From contig JACQVL010000273.1 in NCBI GenBank assembly GCA_016209865.1, positions 1-10,803 on the forward strand: DNA of 10,803 bases, in the 5' to 3' direction. Position 1 is the stretch's first letter. Every line of letters begins with the position of its first letter. This DNA is from Candidatus Latescibacterota bacterium. GTDB taxonomy: Bacteria > JAAXHH01 > JACQVL01. The notes beneath the pieces are model-generated. The model worked only from the letters and a program-made list of their open reading frames with translations. It made no database searches and had not been told where the DNA came from. Below, one piece after another: positions 1-6,105 of the stretch. The position numbers were made by a program, and so were the translations under genes.

Positions 1-84
1 ATGTACGATGGCCGGCTGATGGGGATCGTCCCGGCTGGGACGCCACGGAACGTCATCGGAGGTCTGATGGCGGGAGAGGGGTAA
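1..84 (+). CDS. ABC transporter ATP-binding protein, C-terminal end (BMP/nucleoside or simple-sugar type), partial
   Basis: The window opens inside a reading frame that runs in frame 1 to a TAA at 82-84. Only 27 residues are visible. They read MYDGRLMGIV... and end in GLMAGEG. A final 'G-x-M-A-G' is typical of the duplicated ATPase subunit of sugar and nucleoside importers (RbsA/MglA and YufO/NupO style), where the chain ends soon after the second nucleotide-binding domain. No Walker or signature motif lies inside the window, so the call rests on this tail and on the two matching permease genes downstream (210-1292 and 2199-3122), which fit the usual ATPase-permease-permease order. The ATG at base 1 is most likely an internal methionine, not the start. 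Confidence 0.7.
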   Translation: MYDGRLMGIVPAGTPRNVIGGLMAGEG

Positions 85-88
85 GAGC

Positions 89-252
89 GATTTTGGATTT
101 TATATTGTAGATTTTGGATTACGGATATGATGTTGCGACAGGCGAATGGTTTAATACCATTTACCTTTGGAGGAACTATCATTGAAGGCAGATAGGTGAT
201 CGTTCATAGATGGATTTATCAATCCAAAATCCAAAATCCAAAACCCAAAATC
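89..252. repeat. Inverted pair of 7-base iterated tracts (TTTGGAT / ATCCAAA)
   Basis: The left arm, 89-120, is built from GATTTTGGATT-like words. The right arm, 221-252, is its complement: ATCCAAA three times in tandem (222-242), then ACCCAAA and ATC. When one arm is reverse-complemented, 27 of 32 positions match without gaps. The arms enclose 100 bases (121-220). The left arm begins 4 bases after the ATPase stop, and the right arm lies inside the reading frame of the first permease. Heptamer tandem repeats of this kind (STRR type) are known from filamentous cyanobacteria. What they do here is unknown. A mobile or structural element is possible, but no target-site duplication was seen. Confidence 0.75.
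145..161. other. Small palindrome between ATPase and permease genes
   Basis: AATGGT (145-150) and ACCATT (156-161) are perfect inverted repeats around TTAAT. They sit between the two arms of the 89-252 inverted repeat and shortly before a GGAGGA motif (169-174). The arrangement could be an operator half-site pair or a weak hairpin. A six-base match in a short A/T-rich gap can also occur by chance. Confidence 0.25.
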
Positions 253-1292
253 AGTCTACGGTGAGGAGGTGGACGGGACGGCGGTGGCGTTCGAGTGTTC
301 TTTCTTCCGTGATCGCGGTCGTGAGCGCGTTCGGGATCGGGGCGCTCATCATCCGGGCGGCCGGGTACGATGCGGGAGTCGCGCTCGGCGCGCTGCTCGA
401 CGGGGCGGGGGGCAGTTGGTACAGCCTCTCTGAGACGTTGCTGAGAAGCTGTCCCCTGCTGTTGACCGGCCTGGCGGTCGCGTTCGCGTTCCGGTGCGGG
501 GCCTGGAATATCGGCGCGGAAGGCCAGTTCCTGGTGGGAGCGCTGGCCGCGGCGTGGGCCGGTCCGCATTGCGACGGATGGCCGGGATACGTGGCGACTC
601 CGTTCCTGCTCCTCCTGGGGGCATGCTGCGGCAGCATCTGGGGCGGCATCGCTGGCCTGCTCAGAGTTCGTCGGCGCGTCCAGGAAGTCATCAGCACGAT
701 CATGCTCAACTTCGTGGCCATCCAGTTGGTCAGCTACGCAGTCCACGGCCCGCTGATGGAGTCGACAGGCCAGTTCCCGCAGACCAGCCCGATCGCTGAG
801 GCCGCCCGGTTGACCCGGTGGTTTCCGCCGACGCGGCTGCACGCCGGGGTGTTTCTCGCCGCGCTCTGCGCCGGTCTGCTCCACGTCCTGCTCTTCCGGA
901 CGGTGTTCGGCTACGCCGTGCGGGCGGTCGGACTGAACGCGACCGCGGCTCGCTCGGCGGGTATCGATGTCCCGATGACGGTGCTGGGCGCGATGTGCGT
1001 GAGCGGCGGGCTTGCGGGACTGGCCGGGGCGGTGGAACTCTCCGGGATCACGTATCGGCTCTACGAAGACTTTGCCGGAGGCTACGGCTACACCGCCATC
1101 GCCGTCGCGCTGCTCGGCCGTCTCCATCCCGCCGGCGTCGTGTTCTCTGCCCTGCTGTTCGGGGCGCTCGAGACCGGAGCCAGCGGACTGCAGCGGACCG
1201 CCGGGATCTCGTCGGTGCTGGTGTACGTGATTCAGGCCCTCATCCTGCTGTTCGTCGTGGGCGCGTCGGTCTACGAGAGACGAACACGATAG
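210..1292 (+). CDS. BMP-type ABC importer permease subunit 1 (nucleoside-type, YufP/NupP-like)
   Basis: This is an integral inner-membrane permease of the branched-chain/sugar/nucleoside permease family (BPD_transp_2), probably for a nucleoside-like solute. The 360-residue product has many hydrophobic segments, among them residues about 29-50, 82-94, 105-117, 129-150, 212-229, 247-266, 300-320 and 332-352. The family signature NIGAEGQFLVGA begins at residue 100, and a coupling-loop-like stretch GLNATAARSAGI lies at 231-242. The ATG at 210 is preceded by AGGTGA (194-199). With this start, residues 4-15 (SIQNPKSKTQNQ) are encoded by an intergenic-type repeat arm, so a start at GTG 261 (residue 18) is a real alternative, although no good ribosome site precedes it. 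It pairs with the permease at 2199-3122. The gene between them is not a transporter part. Confidence 0.88.
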   Translation: MDLSIQNPKSKTQNQSTVRRWTGRRWRSSVLSSVIAVVSAFGIGALIIRAAGYDAGVALGALLDGAGGSWYSLSETLLRSCPLLLTGLAVAFAFRCGAWNIGAEGQFLVGALAAAWAGPHCDGWPGYVATPFLLLLGACCGSIWGGIAGLLRVRRRVQEVISTIMLNFVAIQLVSYAVHGPLMESTGQFPQTSPIAEAARLTRWFPPTRLHAGVFLAALCAGLLHVLLFRTVFGYAVRAVGLNATAARSAGIDVPMTVLGAMCVSGGLAGLAGAVELSGITYRLYEDFAGGYGYTAIAVALLGRLHPAGVVFSALLFGALETGASGLQRTAGISSVLVYVIQALILLFVVGASVYERRTR

Positions 1293-1325
1293 ATGCCGGA
1301 GGGATGGTGAAGGGAGAGATTACTG

Positions 1326-2168
1326 ATGTCATCTGCTGAACCGTGGACGCCCGTTGGCCCAGATATCGAGTCCGTCTTCGTCCATGACCCCGACCCGCTG
1401 CATGCCCTCTCCGAGGCGCGCGTCCCGGCCATCCTCTTGCGCCAGGCATACGCCCCGACTCAGTGTCACGGGCTGATCCGGCGGTTCATCGAGCGGGGAC
1501 TGATGAGGGCCCCGGACGATCCGATGGCCGCTGCTCAGGATCCGCGCACACGGATCGACATCGGCACCAGCCTGGGCAATCGTGGAGCGGACAAGGAAGC
1601 GTTCTTGGAGCATGCAATCGGCACACACGAGCTGTTCAACACCCTGTTTGACGGGTTCGAGAATCCGGTGAAGATCATCTACGATGCCCTGTCCACATTG
1701 GCGGTCGGCAAACAGGTGAAGGTCGCCCGCGAACCCGACGGCCGTCTCTACGGTCCGGCGATCTTTCGCGTTCACTACGGCGGCCATACGTACCGACCCC
1801 ATATTGACCACGTTGTGTTGCGTGAAAAACGCTCTCAGTACGCTGTGTCTCGTTTTCAGCACCAGTTTGCAGGCGTCATCTGTTTTCAGAACGATTCCCC
1901 TGACGGAGCAAGCACCCAGGCCATCCTCCATCGGTGCCTCTGGACGCCGGAGATTCAGCCTTACATCGAAGCGGGAACGTTTCATGAGTACGCCACTGAA
2001 CATCACATCGACCACTACCGGGTCGATCTGGCTCAGGGTGACCTGTACTTCTTCAACACCCGCTGCATCCACGAAGTGCCGGCGGTGCAAGGCAGGAATC
2101 CCAGAATCGTCCTGGCCACGTTCATCGGCTACTCCCCGGACGACGATGACGTGTATGTGTGGTCGTGA
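1326..2168 (+). CDS. Fe(II)/2-oxoglutarate-dependent dioxygenase, substrate unknown
   Basis: The product is a 280-residue protein of the 2OG-Fe(II) oxygenase fold, which couples oxidation of a substrate to decarboxylation of 2-oxoglutarate. The iron triad is readable: His159 and Asp161 in YRPHIDH, and the distal His249 in RCIHEVP. Arg260, 11 residues after His249, is placed to hold the 2-oxoglutarate carboxylate. No signal peptide or membrane segment is seen, so it is probably cytosolic. AGGGAG (1311-1316) lies 9 bases before the ATG. The gene begins 33 bases after permease 1 and ends 30 bases before permease 2, interrupting a transporter pair that is normally contiguous. Parts of it, for example around 1800-1870, look less GC-rich than the neighbours, which would fit a later insertion. 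The family covers many substrates, so prolyl or other hydroxylation cannot be assigned. Confidence 0.85.
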   Translation: MSSAEPWTPVGPDIESVFVHDPDPLHALSEARVPAILLRQAYAPTQCHGLIRRFIERGLMRAPDDPMAAAQDPRTRIDIGTSLGNRGADKEAFLEHAIGTHELFNTLFDGFENPVKIIYDALSTLAVGKQVKVAREPDGRLYGPAIFRVHYGGHTYRPHIDHVVLREKRSQYAVSRFQHQFAGVICFQNDSPDGASTQAILHRCLWTPEIQPYIEAGTFHEYATEHHIDHYRVDLAQGDLYFFNTRCIHEVPAVQGRNPRIVLATFIGYSPDDDDVYVWS

Positions 2169-2190
2169 ACAGACGAACAGGGGAACAGGA
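2167..2190. repeat. 8-base iterated tract GAACAGNN between dioxygenase and permease 2
   Basis: Three tandem 8-base units are visible: GAACAGAC (2167-2174), GAACAGGG (2175-2182) and GAACAGGA (2183-2190). The tract begins in the last two bases of the dioxygenase stop codon, and its last unit supplies the AGGAG ribosome binding site (2187-2191) of the permease start at 2199. It therefore fills nearly the whole gap. Confidence 0.7.
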
Positions 2191-2198
2191 GACCCCGG

Positions 2199-3122
2199 AT
2201 GGACTTCTGGCTCCTCTTCATCAGCCTGATCCGGGCTGGACTGAAGATGGCCGTTCCGCTGTTGATGACTGCCCTTGGTGAACTCTTCGCGGAGCGTGCC
2301 GGGGTGATCAACATCGGCCTTGAAGGAATGATGCTCGCCGGGGCGTTCGGCGGGATGGCCGGGTCGTATTTCACCGGGAGCCCCTGGATCGGTCTGCTGG
2401 TCGGCGTCGGAGCGGGACTCCTCTTCGCCGCGCTCTTCTCCGTGATGTCCGTCGGACTGGGAGCGGATCAGGTCGTGACCGGGGCGGCCATCAACCTGAT
2501 GGCCCTGGGGTTGACCGGCGTCCTCTACCGGCGGATTTTTGGGGTGACCGGAGCCGCGCTGTCGGTCCAGACGTTCGCTCCGGTCGGCCTTCCGGGATTC
2601 CAGGATATTCCGGTACTGGGCGAGATCGTGTCCGGGCATACCGCCCTGCTGTACATCGGGTTTGCGCTCGTGCCGGTCGCCACATGGGTTCTCTTCTCGA
2701 CCTCGCTCGGCCTGACGATCCGGTCCGTCGGAGAATACCCCAGGGCGGCAGACACCGCCGGTCTTGCCGTGAGCCGGGTCCGCCATGCCTGCGTCCTGGC
2801 GAGCGGGGTGCTGGCTGGGGCTGCGGGGAGTTATCTCTCCCTGGCCCACTCGAACACGTTTGTGGAGGGGATGTCTGCCGGCCGCGGGTTCATCGCGCTC
2901 GCCATCGTCATCTTCGGGCGCTGGCGTCCGGCCGGCGCGATGTGGGCCGCGCTGCTGTTCGGCCTGGCGAACGCGGTGCAGTTCCAGTTTCAGGCGATCG
3001 GGTCGGCCATCCCGTATCAATTTTTCTTGATGCTGCCGTATGTCCTGACGCTGCTCGTGCTCGTCCTCTTCGCCGGCCGCGCCCGACCGCCGGCCGCGCT
3101 GGCGAGGGCGTATGAACGTTAG
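2199..3122 (+). CDS. BMP-type ABC importer permease subunit 2 (nucleoside-type, YufQ/NupQ-like)
   Basis: This is the second membrane permease of the importer whose ATPase tail lies at 1-84 and first permease at 210-1292. The product is 307 residues, a normal length for the NupQ/YufQ branch. Diagnostic segments are GELFAERAGVINIGLEGMML at residues 27-46, the VGLGADQVVTGAAINL loop at 85-100, the coupling-loop-like SVGEYPRAADTAGLAV at 166-181 and EGMSAGRGFIALAIVIFG at 223-240. Long hydrophobic stretches fill the spaces between them. AGGAG at 2187-2191 stands 7 bases before the ATG. The last codons and the TAG (3120-3122) run into the next intergenic repeat. The usual substrate of this class is a nucleoside delivered by a BmpA-like lipoprotein, but that gene is outside the window, so the substrate is inferred. 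Confidence 0.9.
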   Translation: MDFWLLFISLIRAGLKMAVPLLMTALGELFAERAGVINIGLEGMMLAGAFGGMAGSYFTGSPWIGLLVGVGAGLLFAALFSVMSVGLGADQVVTGAAINLMALGLTGVLYRRIFGVTGAALSVQTFAPVGLPGFQDIPVLGEIVSGHTALLYIGFALVPVATWVLFSTSLGLTIRSVGEYPRAADTAGLAVSRVRHACVLASGVLAGAAGSYLSLAHSNTFVEGMSAGRGFIALAIVIFGRWRPAGAMWAALLFGLANAVQFQFQAIGSAIPYQFFLMLPYVLTLLVLVLFAGRARPPAALARAYER

Positions 3123-3145
3123 AACGTGCGAACGTGCCAACGTAT
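3114..3145. repeat. 8-base iterated tract GAACGTGC between permease 2 and PTPS gene
   Basis: Four 8-base units follow one another: GAACGTTA (3114-3121), GAACGTGC twice (3122-3137) and CAACGTAT (3138-3145). The first unit contains the last codons and most of the stop codon of permease 2, and the last one contains part of the ATG of the pterin synthase gene. The same AACGT word family recurs at 6012-6097. Confidence 0.75.
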
Positions 3146-3974
3146 GCTCTACTTGACCCGTAAAATCGAATTCGCCGCCGCCCACGTCTGCCGGCGGCCG
3201 GAGTGGCCGGACGAGCAGAACCGCCGGGTCTACGGCGCGTGTGCGATCGGCTCAGGACATGGCCATGACTACGTCTGTGACGTCACCGTCAAAGGCCCGA
3301 TCGACCCGCGCACCGGGATGGTGGTGAATCTGGTCGAGGTGAACCGGACGATGAAGGCGGTCGTCGGGGTGCTGAATGCAACCCATCTGAACGACGATCA
3401 TCCCGCGTTTCAGGAGCGTGTGCCGACGACGGAATGGCTGACGCTGGTGCTGTGGGACCGGCTCCAGCCCCATCTGGAGCGATGCTTGCTCCATCGAATC
3501 CGGCTGCAGGAGAGCCGGACGCGGGTGGTCGAATACCGGGGGGAAGGTTCGATGGTCTATGTCACACGGCGGATCGAGTTCAACGCGGCGCACCGGCTGC
3601 ACAGCGCCGTGTTGAGCGATGAAGAGAACGCGGAAGTGTTCGGCAAGTGCAACAGTCCGAACGGTCACGGGCACAACTATGAGCTGGAAGTGACCGTCCG
3701 GGGTCCGGTCGATGAGCGCACCGGGACGGTCATCGACCTCGAGCACCTGGACAAGGTGCTCGAAGAAGAAGTCATGGCTCGGTACGATCATAAGAACCTC
3801 AACGTGGATGTCGAGGAATTCCGCACGCTCAACCCGACCTCCGAGATGTTCGCACGGGTGATCTGGGACCGGCTCGCTGTCCGCCTGGCCGACCCGCCGC
3901 GCGCGCTCTACAGAGTGCGTCTGGTTGAGACATCGAAGAACGCGTTCGAATACTACGGAGAGCAGGAGCCATAG
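3144..3974 (+). CDS. Tandem-domain 6-pyruvoyl-tetrahydropterin synthase (PTPS/QueD superfamily)
   Basis: This product converts dihydroneopterin triphosphate, made by the FolE encoded next door, to a tetrahydropterin. It holds two PTPS domains, about residues 1-133 and 137-276. Zinc ligands appear in both: His14, His39 and His41, and His150, His175 and His177. Each has the Cys-x5-His-Gly-His motif (Cys33, Cys169). In the COG0720 family this motif marks the PTPS-II, biopterin-type class, whereas QueD has Cys-x3-His-Gly-His. Domain 2 keeps the catalytic Asp215-His216 in YDHKNLN and the pterin-binding Glu234 in PTSE. Domain 1 reads LNATHLN at the first site, so the Asp-His pair is missing, but it keeps Glu97. 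ATG 3144 fits the usual MxYxTRxIEF start. GTG 3126 would only add residues coded by repeat. No clear ribosome site precedes it. A queuosine role remains possible because neither queE/queC nor a sepiapterin reductase is in view. Confidence 0.88.
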   Translation: MLYLTRKIEFAAAHVCRRPEWPDEQNRRVYGACAIGSGHGHDYVCDVTVKGPIDPRTGMVVNLVEVNRTMKAVVGVLNATHLNDDHPAFQERVPTTEWLTLVLWDRLQPHLERCLLHRIRLQESRTRVVEYRGEGSMVYVTRRIEFNAAHRLHSAVLSDEENAEVFGKCNSPNGHGHNYELEVTVRGPVDERTGTVIDLEHLDKVLEEEVMARYDHKNLNVDVEEFRTLNPTSEMFARVIWDRLAVRLADPPRALYRVRLVETSKNAFEYYGEQEP

Positions 3975-4544
3975 ATGGAAGACCGCATCACCGCCCTCAT
4001 CAAAACCCTGCTGGTCGAACTGGGCGAAGACCCGGAACGGGAGGGACTGATCAAGACTCCGCGCCGTGCCGCGGATGCGCTGCGTTTCCTGACCAAAGGG
4101 TACCGCGACGACATCCACACCGTCCTCAACGGCGCGGTATTCGAGGGAGAAGATTATGACGAGATGGTCGTCGTGAAGGACATCGAGTTCTATTCCCTGT
4201 GCGAGCATCATCTGCTCCCGTTCTACGGGCAGTGCCACATCGCCTACATCGCCAACAAGAAGATCATCGGCCTCAGTAAAGTCGCCCGTCTGGTGGACAT
4301 GTACGCCCGGCGGCTGCAGGTTCAGGAACGGCTGACGACGCAGATCGCCCACACGTTGCAGGAATGGCTCAACCCGCAAGGGGTGGGGGTGGTGATGGAG
4401 GCCGCGCACCTCTGCATGATGATGCGCGGGGTCGAGAAGCAGCACTCCAAAGCCCTGACGAGTACGATGCTGGGCACATTCCGCAAGGATCGGTCGACAC
4501 GCACGGAGTTCATGGAGCTGATCCGCCGGCCGGGGAGCTATTGA
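3975..4544 (+). CDS. folE: GTP cyclohydrolase I (FolE type)
   Basis: GTP cyclohydrolase I opens GTP to 7,8-dihydroneopterin triphosphate, the first step toward folate, biopterin and 7-deazaguanine compounds. The product is 189 residues, normal for the bacterial enzyme. The zinc ligands are visible as Cys76 and His79 in [10 protein letters not shown] and Cys147 in AHLCMMMRG, followed by the conserved [28 protein letters not shown] at 99-118 is a family hallmark. The ATG follows the TAG of the PTPS gene with no base between them, and AGGAG at 3964-3968 lies inside that upstream gene, so translational coupling is likely. Placing the substrate-making enzyme directly behind its user supports a shared pterin pathway, which itself is not fixed by this window. 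Confidence 0.96.
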   Translation: MEDRITALIKTLLVELGEDPEREGLIKTPRRAADALRFLTKGYRDDIHTVLNGAVFEGEDYDEMVVVKDIEFYSLCEHHLLPFYGQCHIAYIANKKIIGLSKVARLVDMYARRLQVQERLTTQIAHTLQEWLNPQGVGVVMEAAHLCMMMRGVEKQHSKALTSTMLGTFRKDRSTRTEFMELIRRPGSY

Positions 4545-4563
4545 GAGTGGAAGGAGTCTCACG

Positions 4564-6006
4564 ATGCTCAAGGATGACTTAACCCGCGCTCTCGCGGACA
4601 TCGTCGGCCCGGAGGGCGTGATCGATGCGCCGGACGAGTTGATCGTGTATGAGTGTGACGGGCTGACGCTCGACAAGACGGCTCCGCACGCGGTCGTCTT
4701 CCCGACCTCGACGGAGCAGGTGTCGGCGGTCGTCCGGCTGCTCCACCGGGACGGCATCCCGTTCGTCGCGCGTGGGGCGGGCACCGGACTGAGTGCGGGG
4801 TGCCTCCCTCTGCAGGGTGGGGTGATGATCGCCCTGACGAAGATGAATCACATCCTGCAGATCGACCTGAAGAATCGGCGGGCGCTCGTCGAGGCGGGGG
4901 TGGTGAACCTGTGGCTGACGAAAGCGGTCTCCGAGAAAGGTTATTACTACGTACCCGACCCGTCCAGCCAGCAATCGTGCACGATCGGGGGGAACATCGC
5001 GGAGAATTCCGGCGGGCCGCACACCCTGAAGTACGGGGTCACGACCAATCATACGCTGGGGGTTGAGTTCGTCCTGCCCGACGGCGAGGTTGTCTGGCTG
5101 GGCGGCCAGACAGACGACGCGACGGGGTACGACCTGCGCGGGGTCGTCATCGGGTCGGAGGGCACGTTCGGGATCGTGACGAGGGCGTGGGTCCGGCTGT
5201 GCAAACTGCCGCAGATGTACAGGACGTTCCTCGCCGTCTTCGAGACGATCCAGGACGCGACGAACACGGTGTCCGGCCTGATCGGCCGGGGGGTCGTCCC
5301 GGCGGCCTTAGAGATGATGGATAAGGTGGTCGTCGGGGCGGTCGAGGCGGCGTTCCATTTCGGCTTTCCGCTCGACGCGGGGGCGGTGCTCATCATCGAG
5401 CTGGACGGCCTGGCGGCGGGCATGGAGACACTCGCGCAGCGGGTCGTGGAAGTCTGCCAGGAGAACCGCGTCCGTGAAGTTCGGGTGGCGAAGGATGACA
5501 CAGAACGCACCCTCCTCTGGACGAGCCGGAAGCGGGCGTTCGGGGCGCTCGGCCGGTTGAGCCCGAGCTACTACACCCAGGATGGAGTCGTCCCCCGGAC
5601 GAAACTCCCCGACATCATGCGAGTGATCGAAGCGGCGGGGAAGAAATACCGCCTGCTCATCGGCAACGTCTTCCACGCCGGGGATGGGAACATCCATCCC
5701 TGCATCGCGTTCGACGAGCGCGACCCGGACCAGACGCGGCGGGCGGTCGAGGCGAGCGGGGACATCCTCAAAGCGTGCGTCGAGATGGGCGGGTCGATCA
5801 CGGGTGAGCATGGCATCGGGTACGAGAAGATGAACTTTATGCCGCTGATCTTCTCGGACGACGACATGACGGCGATGGAGAGCCTGAAAGCGGTCTTCAA
5901 CCCGTCGAACCTGTGCAACCCCGGGAAGATTTTCCCGACGAATCGGTCATGCATCGGGTGCGGCACCCTGGAGCTGAACCGGACGAACCGCATGGCGGCG
6001 TGTTAA
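4564..6006 (+). CDS. glcD: FAD-linked 2-hydroxyacid oxidase, GlcD type (glycolate/D-lactate dehydrogenase catalytic subunit)
   Basis: A flavoprotein that oxidises a short 2-hydroxyacid such as glycolate or D-lactate to the 2-oxoacid. It has 480 residues, the length usual for GlcD. The N-terminal PCMH-type FAD domain shows RGAGTGLSAG at 70-79 and PDPSSQQSCTIGGNIAENSG at 131-150. The C-terminal FAD-oxidase domain shows HAGDGNIHP at 381-389, GEHGIG at 414-419 and NPGKIFP at 452-458. AAGGAG (4551-4556) lies 7 bases before the ATG. After the usual end the chain continues with SCIGCG at 462-467 and a final Cys480, a small cysteine-bearing tail. A GlcE-type gene follows, separated by a long inverted repeat, but the usual GlcF iron-sulfur subunit is not seen. 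Substrate cannot be fixed from sequence alone; D-lactate is favoured by the LarA-like gene at 7494. Confidence 0.88.
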   Translation: MLKDDLTRALADIVGPEGVIDAPDELIVYECDGLTLDKTAPHAVVFPTSTEQVSAVVRLLHRDGIPFVARGAGTGLSAGCLPLQGGVMIALTKMNHILQIDLKNRRALVEAGVVNLWLTKAVSEKGYYYVPDPSSQQSCTIGGNIAENSGGPHTLKYGVTTNHTLGVEFVLPDGEVVWLGGQTDDATGYDLRGVVIGSEGTFGIVTRAWVRLCKLPQMYRTFLAVFETIQDATNTVSGLIGRGVVPAALEMMDKVVVGAVEAAFHFGFPLDAGAVLIIELDGLAAGMETLAQRVVEVCQENRVREVRVAKDDTERTLLWTSRKRAFGALGRLSPSYYTQDGVVPRTKLPDIMRVIEAAGKKYRLLIGNVFHAGDGNIHPCIAFDERDPDQTRRAVEASGDILKACVEMGGSITGEHGIGYEKMNFMPLIFSDDDMTAMESLKAVFNPSNLCNPGKIFPTNRSCIGCGTLELNRTNRMAAC

Positions 6007-6011
6007 CACAG

Positions 6012-6097
6012 CGTTCGCACGTTGGCACGTTAGAACGTTGGCACGTTAGTGCTTTGAATTGAACGTTCAAACGTTCGAACGTGCTAACGTGTCAACG
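6012..6097. repeat. Large inverted repeat of 8-base words (AACGT family) between glcD and glcE-like genes
   Basis: The left arm 6012-6048 is made of GTTNGCAC/GTTAGAAC words with 8-base period. The right arm 6061-6097 is made of their complements (GAACGTTC, AAACGTTC, GAACGTGC, TAACGTGT and CAACG). Thirty of 37 positions are complementary, around a 12-base loop at 6049-6060. In RNA this would be a long imperfect hairpin filling nearly the whole gap. GAGG at 6097-6100, the ribosome site of the next gene, sits at its base. There is a five-T run (6101-6105) just after it, which makes a weak terminator or attenuator reading possible, but the run lies right at the next start codon. Confidence 0.75.
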
Positions 6098-6105
6098 AGG
6101 TTTTT

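Noticed and set aside
182-199. Tiny reading frame TTG-AAG-GCA-GAT-AGG-TGA after GGAGGA (169-174), as a leader peptide
   Set aside because: Only five codons, a weak start, and no regulatory codon pattern. It more likely reflects a displaced or unused ribosome site.
1329-3185. Long open frame on the minus strand opposite the dioxygenase and permease 2
   Set aside because: Its product is rich in Arg, Gly, His, Asp and Pro with no recognisable domain, as expected for the antisense of GC-rich coding DNA, while the + strand genes have clear motifs.
3252-4784. Long minus-strand open frame opposite the PTPS, folE and glcD genes
   Set aside because: Low-quality composition and no motifs. It spans three well-supported genes on the other strand.
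6012-6097. CRISPR array or phage attachment site at the repeated AACGT words
   Set aside because: Units are 8 bases with no unique spacers, cas genes or integrase nearby.
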